This document shows, one piece after another, positions 31,566-42,317 of a stretch of 64,000 nucleotides of DNA. Location of the stretch: positions 3,391,077 to 3,455,076 of the forward strand of contig OX345644.1 of the NCBI GenBank assembly GCA_947044365.1. The letters are read 5' to 3'. Each line of letters begins with the position of its first letter. The first letter of the stretch is position 1. Made by a program: the position numbers and the translations under genes. The notes under the pieces are model-generated. The model saw nothing but the letters and a program-made list of their open reading frames with translations, did no database searches and was not told where the DNA came from. Source of the stretch: Petrosia ficiformis (Eukaryota; Porifera; Demospongiae; Haplosclerida; Petrosiidae).

Positions 31566-31752
31566 TTATGAATGGCCAATACAAATCAGAATGACTATAA
31601 TGTTATATTTTAGAGTACATATCACTATATATAAGTATATTTCAGTCATGACATTCATTTGTAGTACATAATGAGTATCATGATCCTTATAAGGATATGT
31701 ACTCTAGATATAACGTTGTAGTCATCCCAATTTGTATTAGCCAGTCATATAA
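31566..31752. mobile_element. Foldback repeat, GGCCAATACAAAT ends
   Basis: Inverted arms of about 55 bp: GGCCAATACAAATCAGAATG (from about 31573) pairs with CCCAATTTGTATTAGCCAGT (to about 31746). The blocks TTAGAGTACATAT and ATATGTACTCTAG also pair. About 180 bp, non-coding. Confidence 0.6.
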
Positions 31753-33077
31753 TTTTATTCTGCAACAAATAGAACACTGAAATTGTTATATGATATAATC
31801 ATACATATCACTGTAAACATGAATTGGTTATTTTTAAACTACATGCATAGTGGTTGCCTCAGCAATTAGTTATTTTCAAAACAACAATTATACATATCTT
31901 CATGTGGTAGTAGGATGTATTTTAGTATGCACATTCATGATTTCGTGACTAGTGATAACATTTGGTTTTACTATAACTCAAAACAAATTGTCTATGCATA
32001 TAATTTATATCCATGTTCCTAACTGAAGTTATCAATAACAGCCTGTTGATTTTGGTGTATTTTAGTATCTACATTCATGCTTGTAATCATTCTTTTTTAC
32101 TATAATTATATATGCTACATATAACCAGACAAAATGTTAATTATCCTCCTATTTTGTGTACCTAAAATGATTTTTAAAATTATCCACAAGAGCCTGTAAG
32201 TGTAAAACTGGGGTAACTATTGCTCAGTTTAAATATCCAATTATTTGTTTCACAGTGATATACTTATAATCATATATACATGTATGTACTACCTATTCAT
32301 AGTATATTGTTCTATCTTGCTTGCAATTTTAATACACATATATACAGACTGATGGTTATAATCACATACATGAAGTAGTTTGCACTAAACACTCACATTA
32401 TATAGTACATGTATGTGTACTTTGTCAATAATGTATAATTGTGCTACTATGGAATCTATGGGTGGCAGGCTACATGCCCACAGGAAGCATTTCCCAATGC
32501 ATATATCACTGCAAAAATAAATGGTTAAAATAACCGTTTTATTGGTTAGTACAGTTGCAAGGAATAGAATTTAGCTTGTTGACTGTCATGCACGATGTTA
32601 CTACAACATGATATGCACCAAGTTTTGAAAGGTATAAATTAAATTATGTGTTTGTGGGTTTACAAACCCTTTTCACAGTCAGATACAATTACATGTACTT
32701 TACTATAAATCTTTGACATGAAATATGAGTAGACAGCACCCTAAAATTATAAGGCTTTAACTAGTAGTATCTGTGGTATAAGATGTATTTGTTGTGAAAA
32801 CATCGAAGGCACTGCCCTTGTGATAATGGTCATAGAGGCCAGACTGTGAAACCACAAACTCCAGACAGTGTTCTATCACATATAAACCACTGCATCTGTC
32901 CCAATGTGAATGTCATGCACAGTGTGATATCATATTTAGAGCACTAATTCATTATAGTGTGAAATACTAATGATCAAGTAGAAAGCAAAAAAAAAAACCA
33001 ATAAACAAGATCAGTCTGACAGTAAGTTCTATTGTTATAGTATCAGTTGAAATTGAAGGTGCAGTTACACAACTTTT
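31753..33077. other. Intergenic, nothing recognised
   Basis: AT-rich non-coding DNA. A short GGTTAAAATAACCG palindrome near 32522 resembles one near 31491. No exon is recognised. Confidence 0.4.
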
Positions 33078-33576
33078 CTAAAGCAACTCCTCATCTTCAA
33101 AACTAATAACAGTAGCTGATTTTTTCTCAGCACCCACACCTTTTGAATGTAAATCAGTACAGACAGTGTCTAATATCTGATGTAGCTCACGAAAGTGAAC
33201 ATCACTTTTATTCAGGAAATCGTGAACAACACCATTGTTATGAACTATCCTCAACAATCCACACAAAAGAGGGTTTATACTCTTTGGAGAATAAGGCTTT
33301 CCAGATGCCTGTCGTATTTCGCGGTTGCATAGCAATCTCTCATTCAAGCAACTCAGTAAAATTATTGGCAGCCCATTTGTTATTGCATTTTGTATTATCA
33401 GGGACAACACCTTGGGCAGCTACTTCCATTTCTTCTTGACTGACAGGATTGGCAAATTTCGACACGTTAACAGCACAATCTTGTAAAGGTGAAGTTTTCT
33501 TCTTTCTAAGAGATAAAGATAGTCGTCGTTCCTTTGCAGGAGGAGGATAGTCTTCTAAATTCTCCTTTCCATTCAT
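33078..33576 (-). pseudogene. Crypton-like tyrosine recombinase, N-terminal relic
   Basis: Two overlapping minus-strand frames. The first (33576-33340) ends NNKWAANNFTELLE; the second (33410-33078) continues NERLLCNREIRQASGKPYSP, INPLLCGLLRIVHNN, HFRELHQILDTVCTDLHSKG and VGAEKKSATVISFEDEELL. Crypton-derived proteins of the ZMYM/KIAA1958/QRICH1 group have a KWAxxxFxEWRxxRN, LLCGLLRYMR and FRELxxTLDxVxxxLHxxGVGA pattern. A frameshift joins the halves near 33350-33400, and the catalytic part is missing. A broken element fragment, not a host gene. Confidence 0.72.
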
Positions 33577-33644
33577 TATGAATTAATATGTTTGAACTGA
33601 TCTTAAACACACATCTTTTCAAAGAAAGCATGCAACACAACAAA

Positions 33645-33822
33645 ACAATTAAAGCATGGTTCAGTCGTGTATTATCGGATTTATTCATATGCATTTCTGG
33701 TCGAGTCACTTCAAATAGACCATGAGGCCAAAGGCCGAGTGGTCTATTTGAAGTGGGCGAGACCAGAAACAAGCTCGGATAAATCCAATAATACACTCTG
33801 AACCATGCTTTAATTGATACGT
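33645..33822. mobile_element. Palindromic MITE, AATTAAAGCATGGTTCAG ends
   Basis: Nearly fully palindromic, about 178 bp. AATTAAAGCATGGTTCAG on the left pairs with GAACCATGCTTTAATT on the right, and CACTTCAAATAGACCA pairs with TGGTCTATTTGAAGTG at the centre (GGCCAAAGGCC). Confidence 0.75.
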
Positions 33823-34165
33823 ATTCTGAACAACCAACTAATTGTTAATTCTAACGACTAAATTAGTTATTTTAACTTTTTATTTTTGCAGTGTACTTTA
33901 TCATCATTCCCAAATATGTGATTACATGTACATTTCTAAGATTTGTATTTCTTGATCCCATGTCTGATCCAGTCACGTATTATTGCTCATTTGTACGTGT
34001 GATTATCATTTATGTGGCTGGGACAAATGTACTAACCTTTGAAAACCTTCATTCGTTTGGCACGATGTATTTGTAGATTGTATTGGACATCTACATTAAC
34101 AAAAATGGAACAGAAATTTAAATTCATGTTCAATAAAGACTGATTGATGATAGACAAACAAACTA
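33823..34165. other. Upstream of gene 3, no family promoter
   Basis: Contains a degraded hAT-type MITE piece (about 34013-34070). The promoter blocks shared by genes 1, 2 and 4 are not present here. Confidence 0.4.
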
Positions 34166-34247
34166 CTCTAACAAAATTCAGTGCCATTTAAATTTTGTCA
34201 TTATGGTCAATTATACATTATAAAGTTTTCTCATATCTTTATATACA
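34166..34247 (+). pseudogene. Decayed ankyrin repeat before gene 3
   Basis: Bases near 34195-34247 read CHYGQLYIIKF and then lose frame before GMNI. This is an ankyrin repeat broken by small changes, which shows gene 3 once extended further 5'. Confidence 0.65.
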
Positions 34248-37200
34248 GTGGGCATGAATATCAGAGATTGTAATGGTTACAGTCCACTGCATTCAGCTTG
34301 TCGTCACGGTAAATTGAACAGAGTAAAGCTTCTCTTATCGTCATCTGCAGTAGATTTAAATGTCAAAGATAATGATGGCCACACTCCATTATATACAGCT
34401 TGTGAATTTGGTTATTTAAACATTGTACAGTACCTTTTGTCCATGTCATCAGTAGATGTGAATATCCGTGTGCCATGTAATTCTGTTCTACTTGATAATG
34501 CCTGTTATCATGGTGCAGTAGATGTTGTAAAGTTTTTAGTATCTTCATCTTCAGTGGATGTGAATGCTGAAGTTGATGGTGGTTATACTACTGCACTACA
34601 TACAGCTTGTCGTTATGGTAAATTAGATATTGTAAAGCTTTTTATCACTTTACCATCAGTATTTGTGAATATCAAAGATAATTATGGCCACACTCCGTTA
34701 CATACAGCTTGTGAATTTGGTTATTTAAATGTTGTACAGCTCCTTTTGTCCACATCATCAGTAGACATGATAATCAAAGATTGTGATGGTTGTACTCCAC
34801 TACATACAGCTTGTCGATATGGTAAATTAGACATTGTAAAGTTTTTTGTATCTTTACCTTTAGTAGATGTGAATATCCGAGGTGATAATGGCTCTACCCC
34901 TGTACTTACAGCTTGTCGATATGGTCAATTAAGCATTGTAAAATTTTTAGTGTCTTTACCTTCAGTAGATGTGAATGCTAAATGTGATGATGGTTATACT
35001 CCACTACATTTAGCTTATAGTAGAGGTTATTTTTACATTGTAAAGTTTCTTGTGTCTATACGTTCAGTAGATGTGAATATCAAAGATGATGATGGTTATA
35101 CTCTACTACATAGAGGTTGTTGCGATGGTGAATTAGAAAGAGTGAAGCTACTCGTATCATCGTCTTTAGTAGATGTAAATACCAAAGATAATGATGGCCA
35201 CACTCCATTATATACAGCTTGTGAATTTGGTTATTTAAATATTGTCCAGTATCTTTTGTCCATGTCATCAGTAGATGTTGATATCCAAGTGCCTTGTAAT
35301 TCTGCTCTACTACATAATGCCTGTCGTCATGGTGCAATAGATGTCATAAAGTATTTAGTATCGTCATCTTCGGTAGATGTAAATATCACAGATAATGATG
35401 GCCACACTCCACTACATACAGCTTGTCATTATGGTAAATTAGATATTGTAAAGTTTCTTGTCACTTTACCATCAGTAGATGTAAATATCAAAAATAATGA
35501 TGGCCATACACCATTACATACAGCTTGTGAATTTGGTTATTTAAACATTGTACTGTTCCTTTTTTCGACGTCATCAGCAGCCATGATTATTAAAGATTGT
35601 GATGGTTATACTCCCCTACATACAGCTTGTCGATATGGTAAATTACATATTGTAAAGGTTCTGGTCACTTTACCATCAGTAAATGTTAATATCAAAGATA
35701 ATGATAGCCACACTCCATTATATACAGCCTGTGAATTCGGTTATTCAAACATTGTACAGTATCTTTTGTCCATGTCATCAGTAGATGTTGATATCCAAGT
35801 CCCTTGTAACTCTGTTCTACTACATAATGCCTGTCATCATGGTGCAATAGATGTGGTAAAGTTTTTAATCTCTTCATCTTCAGTAGATGTAAATGTCAAA
35901 GATAATGATGGCTATACACCACTACATTCAGCTTGTCGTCGTGGTAAATTAGACATAGTGAAGCTTCTCGCATCATCATCTTCAGTAGATGTAAATATGA
36001 AAGATAATGATGGACGCACTCCATTACATACTGCTTGTAAATTTGGTTATTTTAACATTGTACAGCACCTTCTGTCCATATCATCAGTAGATGGGAATAT
36101 CAAAGATAATGATGGCTATACACCACTACATTTGGCTTGTCGTCATGGTAAATTAGACGGAGTGACGCTTCTCACATCATCATCTTCATTAGATGTAAAT
36201 ATGAAAGATAATGATGGCCACACTCCATTACTTACAGCTTGTGAATTTGGTTATTTTAATATTGTACAGCACCTTCTGTCCCTATCATCAGTAGATGTAA
36301 ATATCACAAATAATGATGGCTATACTCCACTACATACAGCTTGTTGTAATGGTATATTAGACATTGTAAAGTTACTTTTAGATTCATCTTTAGTAGATGT
36401 AAATATCGAAGATAATGATGGCCACACTCCATTATATACAGCTTGTGAATTGGGTTATTTAAACATTGTACAGTACCTTTTGTCCAACTCACCAGTAGAT
36501 GTAAATATCCAATTACCTTGTAATTCTGTTCTACTACAAAATGCCTGTTATTATGGTGCAGTGAATATCATAAAGCATTTAATAACTTCATCTTCATTAA
36601 ATGTGAATGTCAAAGATGTTAATGGTTATACTGCACTACATATAGCTTGTCATTATGGTAAATTAGACATTGTAAAGTTTCTCTTATCTTCATCATCAGT
36701 AAATGTGAACATCAAAGATGATAATGGTTATACTCCAATACAAACAGCTTGCAATTATGGTCATTTAGACATTGTACAGCTTCTCATGTCCACAGAACAA
36801 GTAAACCCGATGTGTAAAAATAAAGATGGGGATACACTACTTCATATAGCATGTAGACACGGTAGTGTGGATATAGTAAAGTACCTCTTGTCAACAGGTC
36901 ATATAGACCCAATGATTGAGAACAACTACAAAATATCTCCTGTACAAATAGCAGCACTAAACTATAGCATTTTGAAACTATTTGAACCGTTTCTAGATTG
37001 TAGAGTAGGATTCCCTGTTGAGTCATACAGTAAGGTCTTCTTATGTGGTAACACTAGTAATGGTAAGAGTTCATTAGTTTGTGCTTTATGGCAACAAGTT
37101 AATGGAGTGCGACTCTCATTGCGAGATAAATATAATCCATTTAAACACCAAGAGAAAGCTAAGCCTTTCACAGCTGGTATTGTTCCTCATCAATTTCAGT

Positions 37201-38903
37201 GTATTGAGATAGGTAATATTGTTTTGTATGATTTTGCTGGTCATCCTGAATACTACAGTAGTCATGAAGCTGTCCTGGAAAATCTCATGTTGAGATCTCC
37301 TGCTGTATTTATCATCCTAATCAAGCTAACTGATAAACTGGAGGATATTGAGAAGCAGTTATACTATTGGGCTAGCTTTATTCAGAATGTTGGGTGTCGA
37401 GTGTCAAAGAAGTCTCAGGTAATTGTAGTAGGTAGTCATGCTGATAAATGGAGAGCAATGAATGGCAAAGTTCTTGTAAAAAGAATTGACATTCAAAATA
37501 TTATTTCACATCAAGAGTATAAAGGTTTTGTCGCCATGGATTGTCGTAACAAAGATGGAGTAGGTTTTGATAAGTTCATTAGCTACTTGAAAGAGAGTAC
37601 AAGAGTAATAGTTGACAGGTCTGACAGTATTAGTTTCTACTGTCATGTCTTGTATGCATTTCTAAAAAACAAACATGTTGAGGTAGCTATGACTTTAGAC
37701 AATCTTTCCCACGTCATTCAAAATGAAAACGAGCCTTCCCTCCCATCAAATGAATCTGTTCTTCTTGAATTGCTAACTATTCTTGGTGATAAAGGTCTTA
37801 TTTTGTTCATCAGAAGTACAGATTCTACCAGTAGTTGGGTGATTATAGACAAACATAGCCTCTTGAAAGAGATTAATGGTACTCTGTTTGCTCCTTCTCA
37901 CTTCAAGGAATATAAACCAAATATGGCTAGTAACACTGGAATAGTACCAGTATCAGTCTTGAAAGATGTATTCCCTCAATACAATGTTGACATGTTGGTA
38001 GGATTTCTGAAGACCTTAGAGTTCTGTCATGAGATTGACAAAGATACACATACAATTATTACCACCAATCTCTCATCTTCCTCAGAGAAACTATTGTATT
38101 TTCCAGCTCTTGTTAGTGTCATGCCTTCTTCTGAAGTGACTATCACTGATGGATTTGGGTGGTTTCTTTGGTGTCCTAATCCCTACCAATTCTTTTCAAC
38201 CAGGTTTGTCCAAGTTCTTGAACTGAGATTAGTATATGAATTCTCCTTGCAAGTAAATGAAGTTGGCATCATTCATAGGTCCCCAGTTCAAACATTCGAT
38301 CGATCTTGTCATATATGGAAGAATGGTATTTCTTGGACAAGAGATGGTGTTAAAACAGTAGTACAAGTTAGTGAACAGAATCGTAGTATTGTATTACTAG
38401 TACAACCATTAGATGAGAGTTTAGAGTTAGAAAGCCTTCAAGTTAGCAGTTCAGTTATTCAAAAGATCCTTCAGATTAAAGAGGAATTCCATCACTTGTG
38501 TGATACTCAAGAGTGTCTCATTTCTTCTCATAAACTAAATATGGCCTTACAGTATAATCTTAAAGATCTGTCGGTCTTCAAAATAGAAGATATTGCTAGA
38601 GTTCTTGTGATGAAGAAAACTTTTGTAACAAGCAATATGGCAGAATCACTCAATATATCCTCACTCCTGGGACAGTTAGAACCATACCACTCCCTCCCTC
38701 TATCAGTAATCTATCTGCTGTTTGATGATAGTAAAGTCAGTGATCGTATCCCAGAACATGTCTTTAGAGAAATAGAAGAAAGATGTAGACCAATAATGGA
38801 TATCTATCCAGTAACCAGAGAGTCCAGTACATACCAGTCAGTTAGAGATCATCTGAACAGATTCAGTATATTTGGTGGAAGGAATCCATTTGTAAGTGAA
38901 TGA
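34248..38903 (+). CDS. Gene 3 main exon: ankyrin-Roc-COR, 5' truncated
   Basis: A 1551-codon frame opening inside an ankyrin repeat (MGMNIRDCNGYSPLH), without the family N terminus. About 27 ankyrin repeats, many with a DNDGHTPLYTACEFGYLNIV consensus unlike the other genes, precede the Roc GTPase: P-loop GNTSNGKS from residue 934, DFAG at 995-998, SHAD at 1063-1066. The COR-like region follows. The exon most likely ends at 38891 with donor GTAAGT. The first ATG is only the first methionine after decay, so the true start is unknown and the gene may lack a promoter. The rest of the frame is intact across 4.6 kb, so decay is recent or the gene is still expressed from elsewhere. Confidence 0.82.
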   Translation: MGMNIRDCNGYSPLHSACRHGKLNRVKLLLSSSAVDLNVKDNDGHTPLYTACEFGYLNIVQYLLSMSSVDVNIRVPCNSVLLDNACYHGAVDVVKFLVSSSSVDVNAEVDGGYTTALHTACRYGKLDIVKLFITLPSVFVNIKDNYGHTPLHTACEFGYLNVVQLLLSTSSVDMIIKDCDGCTPLHTACRYGKLDIVKFFVSLPLVDVNIRGDNGSTPVLTACRYGQLSIVKFLVSLPSVDVNAKCDDGYTPLHLAYSRGYFYIVKFLVSIRSVDVNIKDDDGYTLLHRGCCDGELERVKLLVSSSLVDVNTKDNDGHTPLYTACEFGYLNIVQYLLSMSSVDVDIQVPCNSALLHNACRHGAIDVIKYLVSSSSVDVNITDNDGHTPLHTACHYGKLDIVKFLVTLPSVDVNIKNNDGHTPLHTACEFGYLNIVLFLFSTSSAAMIIKDCDGYTPLHTACRYGKLHIVKVLVTLPSVNVNIKDNDSHTPLYTACEFGYSNIVQYLLSMSSVDVDIQVPCNSVLLHNACHHGAIDVVKFLISSSSVDVNVKDNDGYTPLHSACRRGKLDIVKLLASSSSVDVNMKDNDGRTPLHTACKFGYFNIVQHLLSISSVDGNIKDNDGYTPLHLACRHGKLDGVTLLTSSSSLDVNMKDNDGHTPLLTACEFGYFNIVQHLLSLSSVDVNITNNDGYTPLHTACCNGILDIVKLLLDSSLVDVNIEDNDGHTPLYTACELGYLNIVQYLLSNSPVDVNIQLPCNSVLLQNACYYGAVNIIKHLITSSSLNVNVKDVNGYTALHIACHYGKLDIVKFLLSSSSVNVNIKDDNGYTPIQTACNYGHLDIVQLLMSTEQVNPMCKNKDGDTLLHIACRHGSVDIVKYLLSTGHIDPMIENNYKISPVQIAALNYSILKLFEPFLDCRVGFPVESYSKVFLCGNTSNGKSSLVCALWQQVNGVRLSLRDKYNPFKHQEKAKPFTAGIVPHQFQCIEIGNIVLYDFAGHPEYYSSHEAVLENLMLRSPAVFIILIKLTDKLEDIEKQLYYWASFIQNVGCRVSKKSQVIVVGSHADKWRAMNGKVLVKRIDIQNIISHQEYKGFVAMDCRNKDGVGFDKFISYLKESTRVIVDRSDSISFYCHVLYAFLKNKHVEVAMTLDNLSHVIQNENEPSLPSNESVLLELLTILGDKGLILFIRSTDSTSSWVIIDKHSLLKEINGTLFAPSHFKEYKPNMASNTGIVPVSVLKDVFPQYNVDMLVGFLKTLEFCHEIDKDTHTIITTNLSSSSEKLLYFPALVSVMPSSEVTITDGFGWFLWCPNPYQFFSTRFVQVLELRLVYEFSLQVNEVGIIHRSPVQTFDRSCHIWKNGISWTRDGVKTVVQVSEQNRSIVLLVQPLDESLELESLQVSSSVIQKILQIKEEFHHLCDTQECLISSHKLNMALQYNLKDLSVFKIEDIARVLVMKKTFVTSNMAESLNISSLLGQLEPYHSLPLSVIYLLFDDSKVSDRIPEHVFREIEERCRPIMDIYPVTRESSTYQSVRDHLNRFSIFGGRNPFVSE

Positions 38904-38983
38904 TTATGTATTCTATGAAGCATTTATTATATGTTTGTACTACAGAATTTACAATTTATTTAAGACATGTGTTTTAATTATAG

Positions 38984-39095
38984 GATGTTGCTGATCCTGT
39001 TCTGACTGATGATGAGAGAAAGATGATTTCTCAATCATTCTCTGTTACTACTAATGTTGAACCTCTTAGCTATATAATACCAGATGATACACTAG
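38984..39095 (+). CDS. Gene 3 exon 2, linker exon
   Basis: 112 nt, same phases and neighbours as 7172-7283, coding for DVADPVLTDDERKMISQSFS and a short tail. Confidence 0.75.
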
Positions 39096-39274
39096 GTGAG
39101 TATATATAACTAACCAATGTTATATATAAAATACATGATATATGTAAAGGTAATTTAGAATATACACGTACACAAAGAAAATGACATGGGTATGTCCCAT
39201 CCACGATTTTAAATGACAAATTACTATACAGTATTACCCTTTACTCATTGTGTGTGCATGAGGGTTAACAATAC

Positions 39275-39555
39275 AAAAAAACCTTTCGATGAAAATAAAA
39301 GAAAATGTAGGGACGTCAAAATGCAAATTAGGAAGAAGGTCAGGCACAGAAGGTTAAAACAGGACCATAAATTAAACAAACCATTTTAATTAAGTTTCAT
39401 ATAACCTTACACAGGTGTTGCTCTTTGTCTACTGCTTTAGAGTGGTATAGGTACTTATGTAGAGTCATATGGAAGTGGTTTGGGTCCTACATTATCCTCC
39501 ATTGCTAATACCATCCTAACCTTGTTAGCATACTTTTTTAGGTTCGATTGAAACT
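39275..39555. mobile_element. beta MITE in gene 3 intron
   Basis: Full copy with AAATGTAGGGACGTCAAAAT near the left end and the GTCATATGGAAGTGGTTTGG arm. The same insertion sits in the same intron in genes 1 (partial) and 4, so it predates their duplication. Confidence 0.65.
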
Positions 39556-39556
39556 T

Positions 39557-39966
39557 TTTTTTATGGCCCGTAGGGCCATCCCTATGATTGCTTTCCCACG
39601 GGTTCGATGTATGTTTATATATATATATGTTTGTGTCACCTACGCGAGTATGGGTTGTATACGTAGTTAAGGAAGTTACATCATTCCCGGGGGCTCGGTC
39701 AATTAATGGGCGTGGCGCGTAAAAGAACGCGCAATCAAGATCTACACACCAGCAGAAAGAAAGCTGTTGAGCTTACGTAGAAACTGTAACTAATAGCTAG
39801 CTATTCTGCCTGAAATATATTCCTAAAGTTCTACAAGGTCCTTTGAAAGGTCAGGAGAGTAGATAATCAAAATAATAACTATATTAAGCTGTTGTCTTTC
39901 ATGCTTGATAAAGTCAGCCATGACTACTGAATTCTGGACACCACAAAGCAGTCATAGGGATACTTT
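39557..39966. mobile_element. gamma MITE in gene 3 intron, copy 1
   Basis: Starts TTTTTATGGCCCGTAGGGCC with ATCCCTATGATTGCTTTCCC and ends GCAGTCATAGGGATACTTTT. Closely similar to the next copy at 40004-40420. Confidence 0.75.
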
Positions 39967-40003
39967 TATCTTCTCTTAAATCTGTAAAGCAATCATAGGG
40001 ATG

Positions 40004-40420
40004 TTTTTTATGGCCCGTAGGGCCATCCCTATGATTGCTTTCCCACGGGTTCGATGTATGTTTATATATATATATTCTTGTGTCACCTACGCGAGTATGC
40101 GTTGTATACGTAGTTAAGGAAGTTACATCATTCCCGGGGGCTCGGTCAATTAATGGGCGTGGCGTGAAAAAGAACGCGCGATCAAGCTCTACACACGTAC
40201 ACCAGCAGAAAGAAAGCTGTGTAGCTTACGTAGACACTGGAACTAATAGCTAGCTATTCTACCTGAAATGTATTCTTAAAGTTCTACAAGGTTCTATAAA
40301 AGGTAAACAGAGTATATAATCAAAATAATAACTATAATAGGCTGTTGTGTTTCGGGCATGATAAAGTCAGCCATGATTACTGAATGCTGGACACCATAAA
40401 GCAATCATAGGGATACTTTT
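40004..40420. mobile_element. gamma MITE in gene 3 intron, copy 2
   Basis: Same ends and interior as 39557-39966, only about 40 bp away, in direct orientation. The spacer repeats the family end (AAGCAATCATAGGGAT near 39987), which suggests a partial tandem duplication or a nested insertion. Confidence 0.75.
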
Positions 40421-40534
40421 TTCTCTATATACACTTGTTTTCTCTATATACACTTGTTATTATGATTATTCATAATAATTGATTCATTGATTGTAATTTC
40501 TATACTGATCATTGATTTATAATAATTGTGTCTC

Positions 40535-40562
40535 ACTACACCATCTTGTGATGTAGCTACAG
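40535..40562 (+). pseudogene. Gene 3 relic of the 69-nt linker exon
   Basis: Only the 3' end of the exon intact in gene 4 (61849-61917) is left: CTACACCATCTTGTGATGTA, then GCTACAG|GTACAA. The 5' half and acceptor are gone. Confidence 0.6.
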
Positions 40563-40623
40563 GTACAACACTATAACTAGTATTTAATTATACTTTATCT
40601 ATCACTTCATATTTGTATAATAG

Positions 40624-40935
40624 ATTCAACAACTCCTCTGACTATATTTACAAGACATGTAAATGAAATGTTAGGTGTGATATCAGATCCAGACACAGAG
40701 AGACTATCTAACGATCTCTCATCAGCTAATCTTATACCATATTCTATCAAAGATGATCTTATCTCTACTAAAGGTCTCTCTCGTTATCAAAAGGCCAGCA
40801 AATTACTGAATGAGATCGAGAGATCACTCAGAAACTTGAATACTCCAGAGACATTGGAGAAAATCTGTCTGGTAGTGAAGAAACAAGAAAATCAAGGTCT
40901 GAAAAGAATGGCTGGAGAAATGTTAAAGGAACTAG
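40624..40935 (+). CDS. Gene 3 exon, first CARD-like domain
   Basis: 312-nt phase 1-1 exon, homologous to 7641-7952. It carries the variants STTPLTIF, ERLSNDLSS and KRMAGEMLKELG; the last is shared with gene 4 but not gene 1. Confidence 0.75.
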
Positions 40936-41468
40936 GTGGGTAGATAAATGTACTTCCTATATTCTAACATGTCTACTGATACTGTAATTACAATGTAGAT
41001 GGTTGGTACAATGTAATAATGACTTGGTTATTTTACCCTCATTTGGTTACCAGAGTTTCAATAATATTCCACTGAGATTAAATTAATTTTGATTTATTTT
41101 CCTGCTAGGTGATATTAACAAGTACCAGTTTCTTTTGTTTTCGTCTATATTGACTAGTATAAAAAGTACATAATATATATATATAATTCAAATTTAATTA
41201 TAATTATATAATTAATTTTGTTATTTGTTATTCGTTGTCTGTTATTTGTTTTCTGTTATTCATTATTCATTATTTTTTATTTTTTATTTGTTATTATAAG
41301 TACAGGAATATGTCAACAAATAATCTCTGTTCTCCACAGGTAATTGAATACGATAATTATACCTTAGAAGTAATATTGCTTTGAAACCCATGTAACCAAA
41401 TGAGGGTTATACTAACCATTAATTTATACAGTGTAGAGTAAGACACATAATATATATCACATATACAG
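40936..41468. other. Gene 3 intron with foldback remnant
   Basis: Much longer than the matching intron of genes 1 and 4. Bases about 41000-41400 are inserted DNA. They include the right end of a foldback family also at 31270-31437 (CTCTGTTCTCCACAG near 41325-41339) and GTTATTTGTTATTCG-like repeats. Confidence 0.5.
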
Positions 41469-41519
41469 GTTCAATACAAGATGGAGTTGGATTAGTTTCC
41501 TCTAGAAATCTCACTACAG
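41469..41519 (+). CDS. Gene 3 17-codon linker exon
   Basis: 51-nt phase 1-1 exon identical in layout to 8044-8094. Confidence 0.65.
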
Positions 41520-41574
41520 GTATTGATATTTACTGTAATTATTAGTTATTAACTTCATTTTTTTATGTCTATAG

Positions 41575-41886
41575 ATTTAAAATCTCCGTTGAATATATTC
41601 GTGAGACACATGTGTGAAATGTTAGATGTGATATCAGATCCAGACACAGAGAGACTATCTAATGATCTGTCATCAGCCAATCTTATACCATATTCTATGA
41701 AAGATGATCTTATCTCTACTAAAGGTCTCTCTCGATATCAAAAAGCCAGTATTCTACTGAATGAGATACACAGATCACTGAGACGCACTAATAAACCAGA
41801 GATATTAGAAAACTTCAGTGAAGTTTTAACGAAACAAGACAATCCAGCACTGACAAGAATTGCTGAGCACATGTTAAAAGAACTAG
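41575..41886 (+). CDS. Gene 3 exon, second CARD-like domain
   Basis: 312-nt phase 1-1 exon. It shares DLKSPLNIF and RIAEHMLKELG with gene 4, against DSKSPLTIF and RIADHMLKELG in gene 1. If the donor is unused, translation runs on to 41930. Confidence 0.72.
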
Positions 41887-41972
41887 GTATGTGTTTTAAA
41901 ATGATTTTACCACATATTAATTATTACTAGTAATTTGTAATCAGGATGAGCTATTCAAAGCTCATCTTAGAA

Positions 41973-42317
41973 CAGTGGCAGATCTACAGCAGAGCCTAGC
42001 AGAACGCAGGCCTTGCCAATGACACCATGGCATATGCCTGCCTAAATCTCACAGAAGCTAAATACATAATTATAATTATATTAATATTAGAGTCAGTTAC
42101 TTATACTGCCGTACTACTAGACAACAGCTTTACAAGTGAACTGAGTCTTGGTAAACGTTGCACTCGTTATTGAGAATATTGAGAGGAAAAGGTGTTAAAA
42201 TATAATTATTGCACACATGGTATACTGGTATGCCTTTTAAACAGCTATATATACTCCAGTGTCCCAGAGTGCCACCCTCCCACTTTCAAATGTCTACATC
42301 ATGTAGATCTGCCACTG
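41973..42317. mobile_element. hAT-type MITE after gene 3
   Basis: 345 bp with inverted ends CAGTGGCAGATCTACA and TGTAGATCTGCCACTG. It is flanked by TCTTAGAA (41965-41972) and TCTTTGAA (42318-42325), an 8-bp target duplication with one change. Gene 1 has the empty site (8557-8564); gene 4 has a truncated copy at the same place. Eight-base duplications and CAG ends fit hAT. Confidence 0.8.

Noticed and set aside
14159..36492. Minus-strand frames inside ankyrin exons (for example 14159-14446, 35080-35337)
   Set aside because: Shadows of the 99-bp coding repeat read antisense; they repeat with the array and carry no domain.
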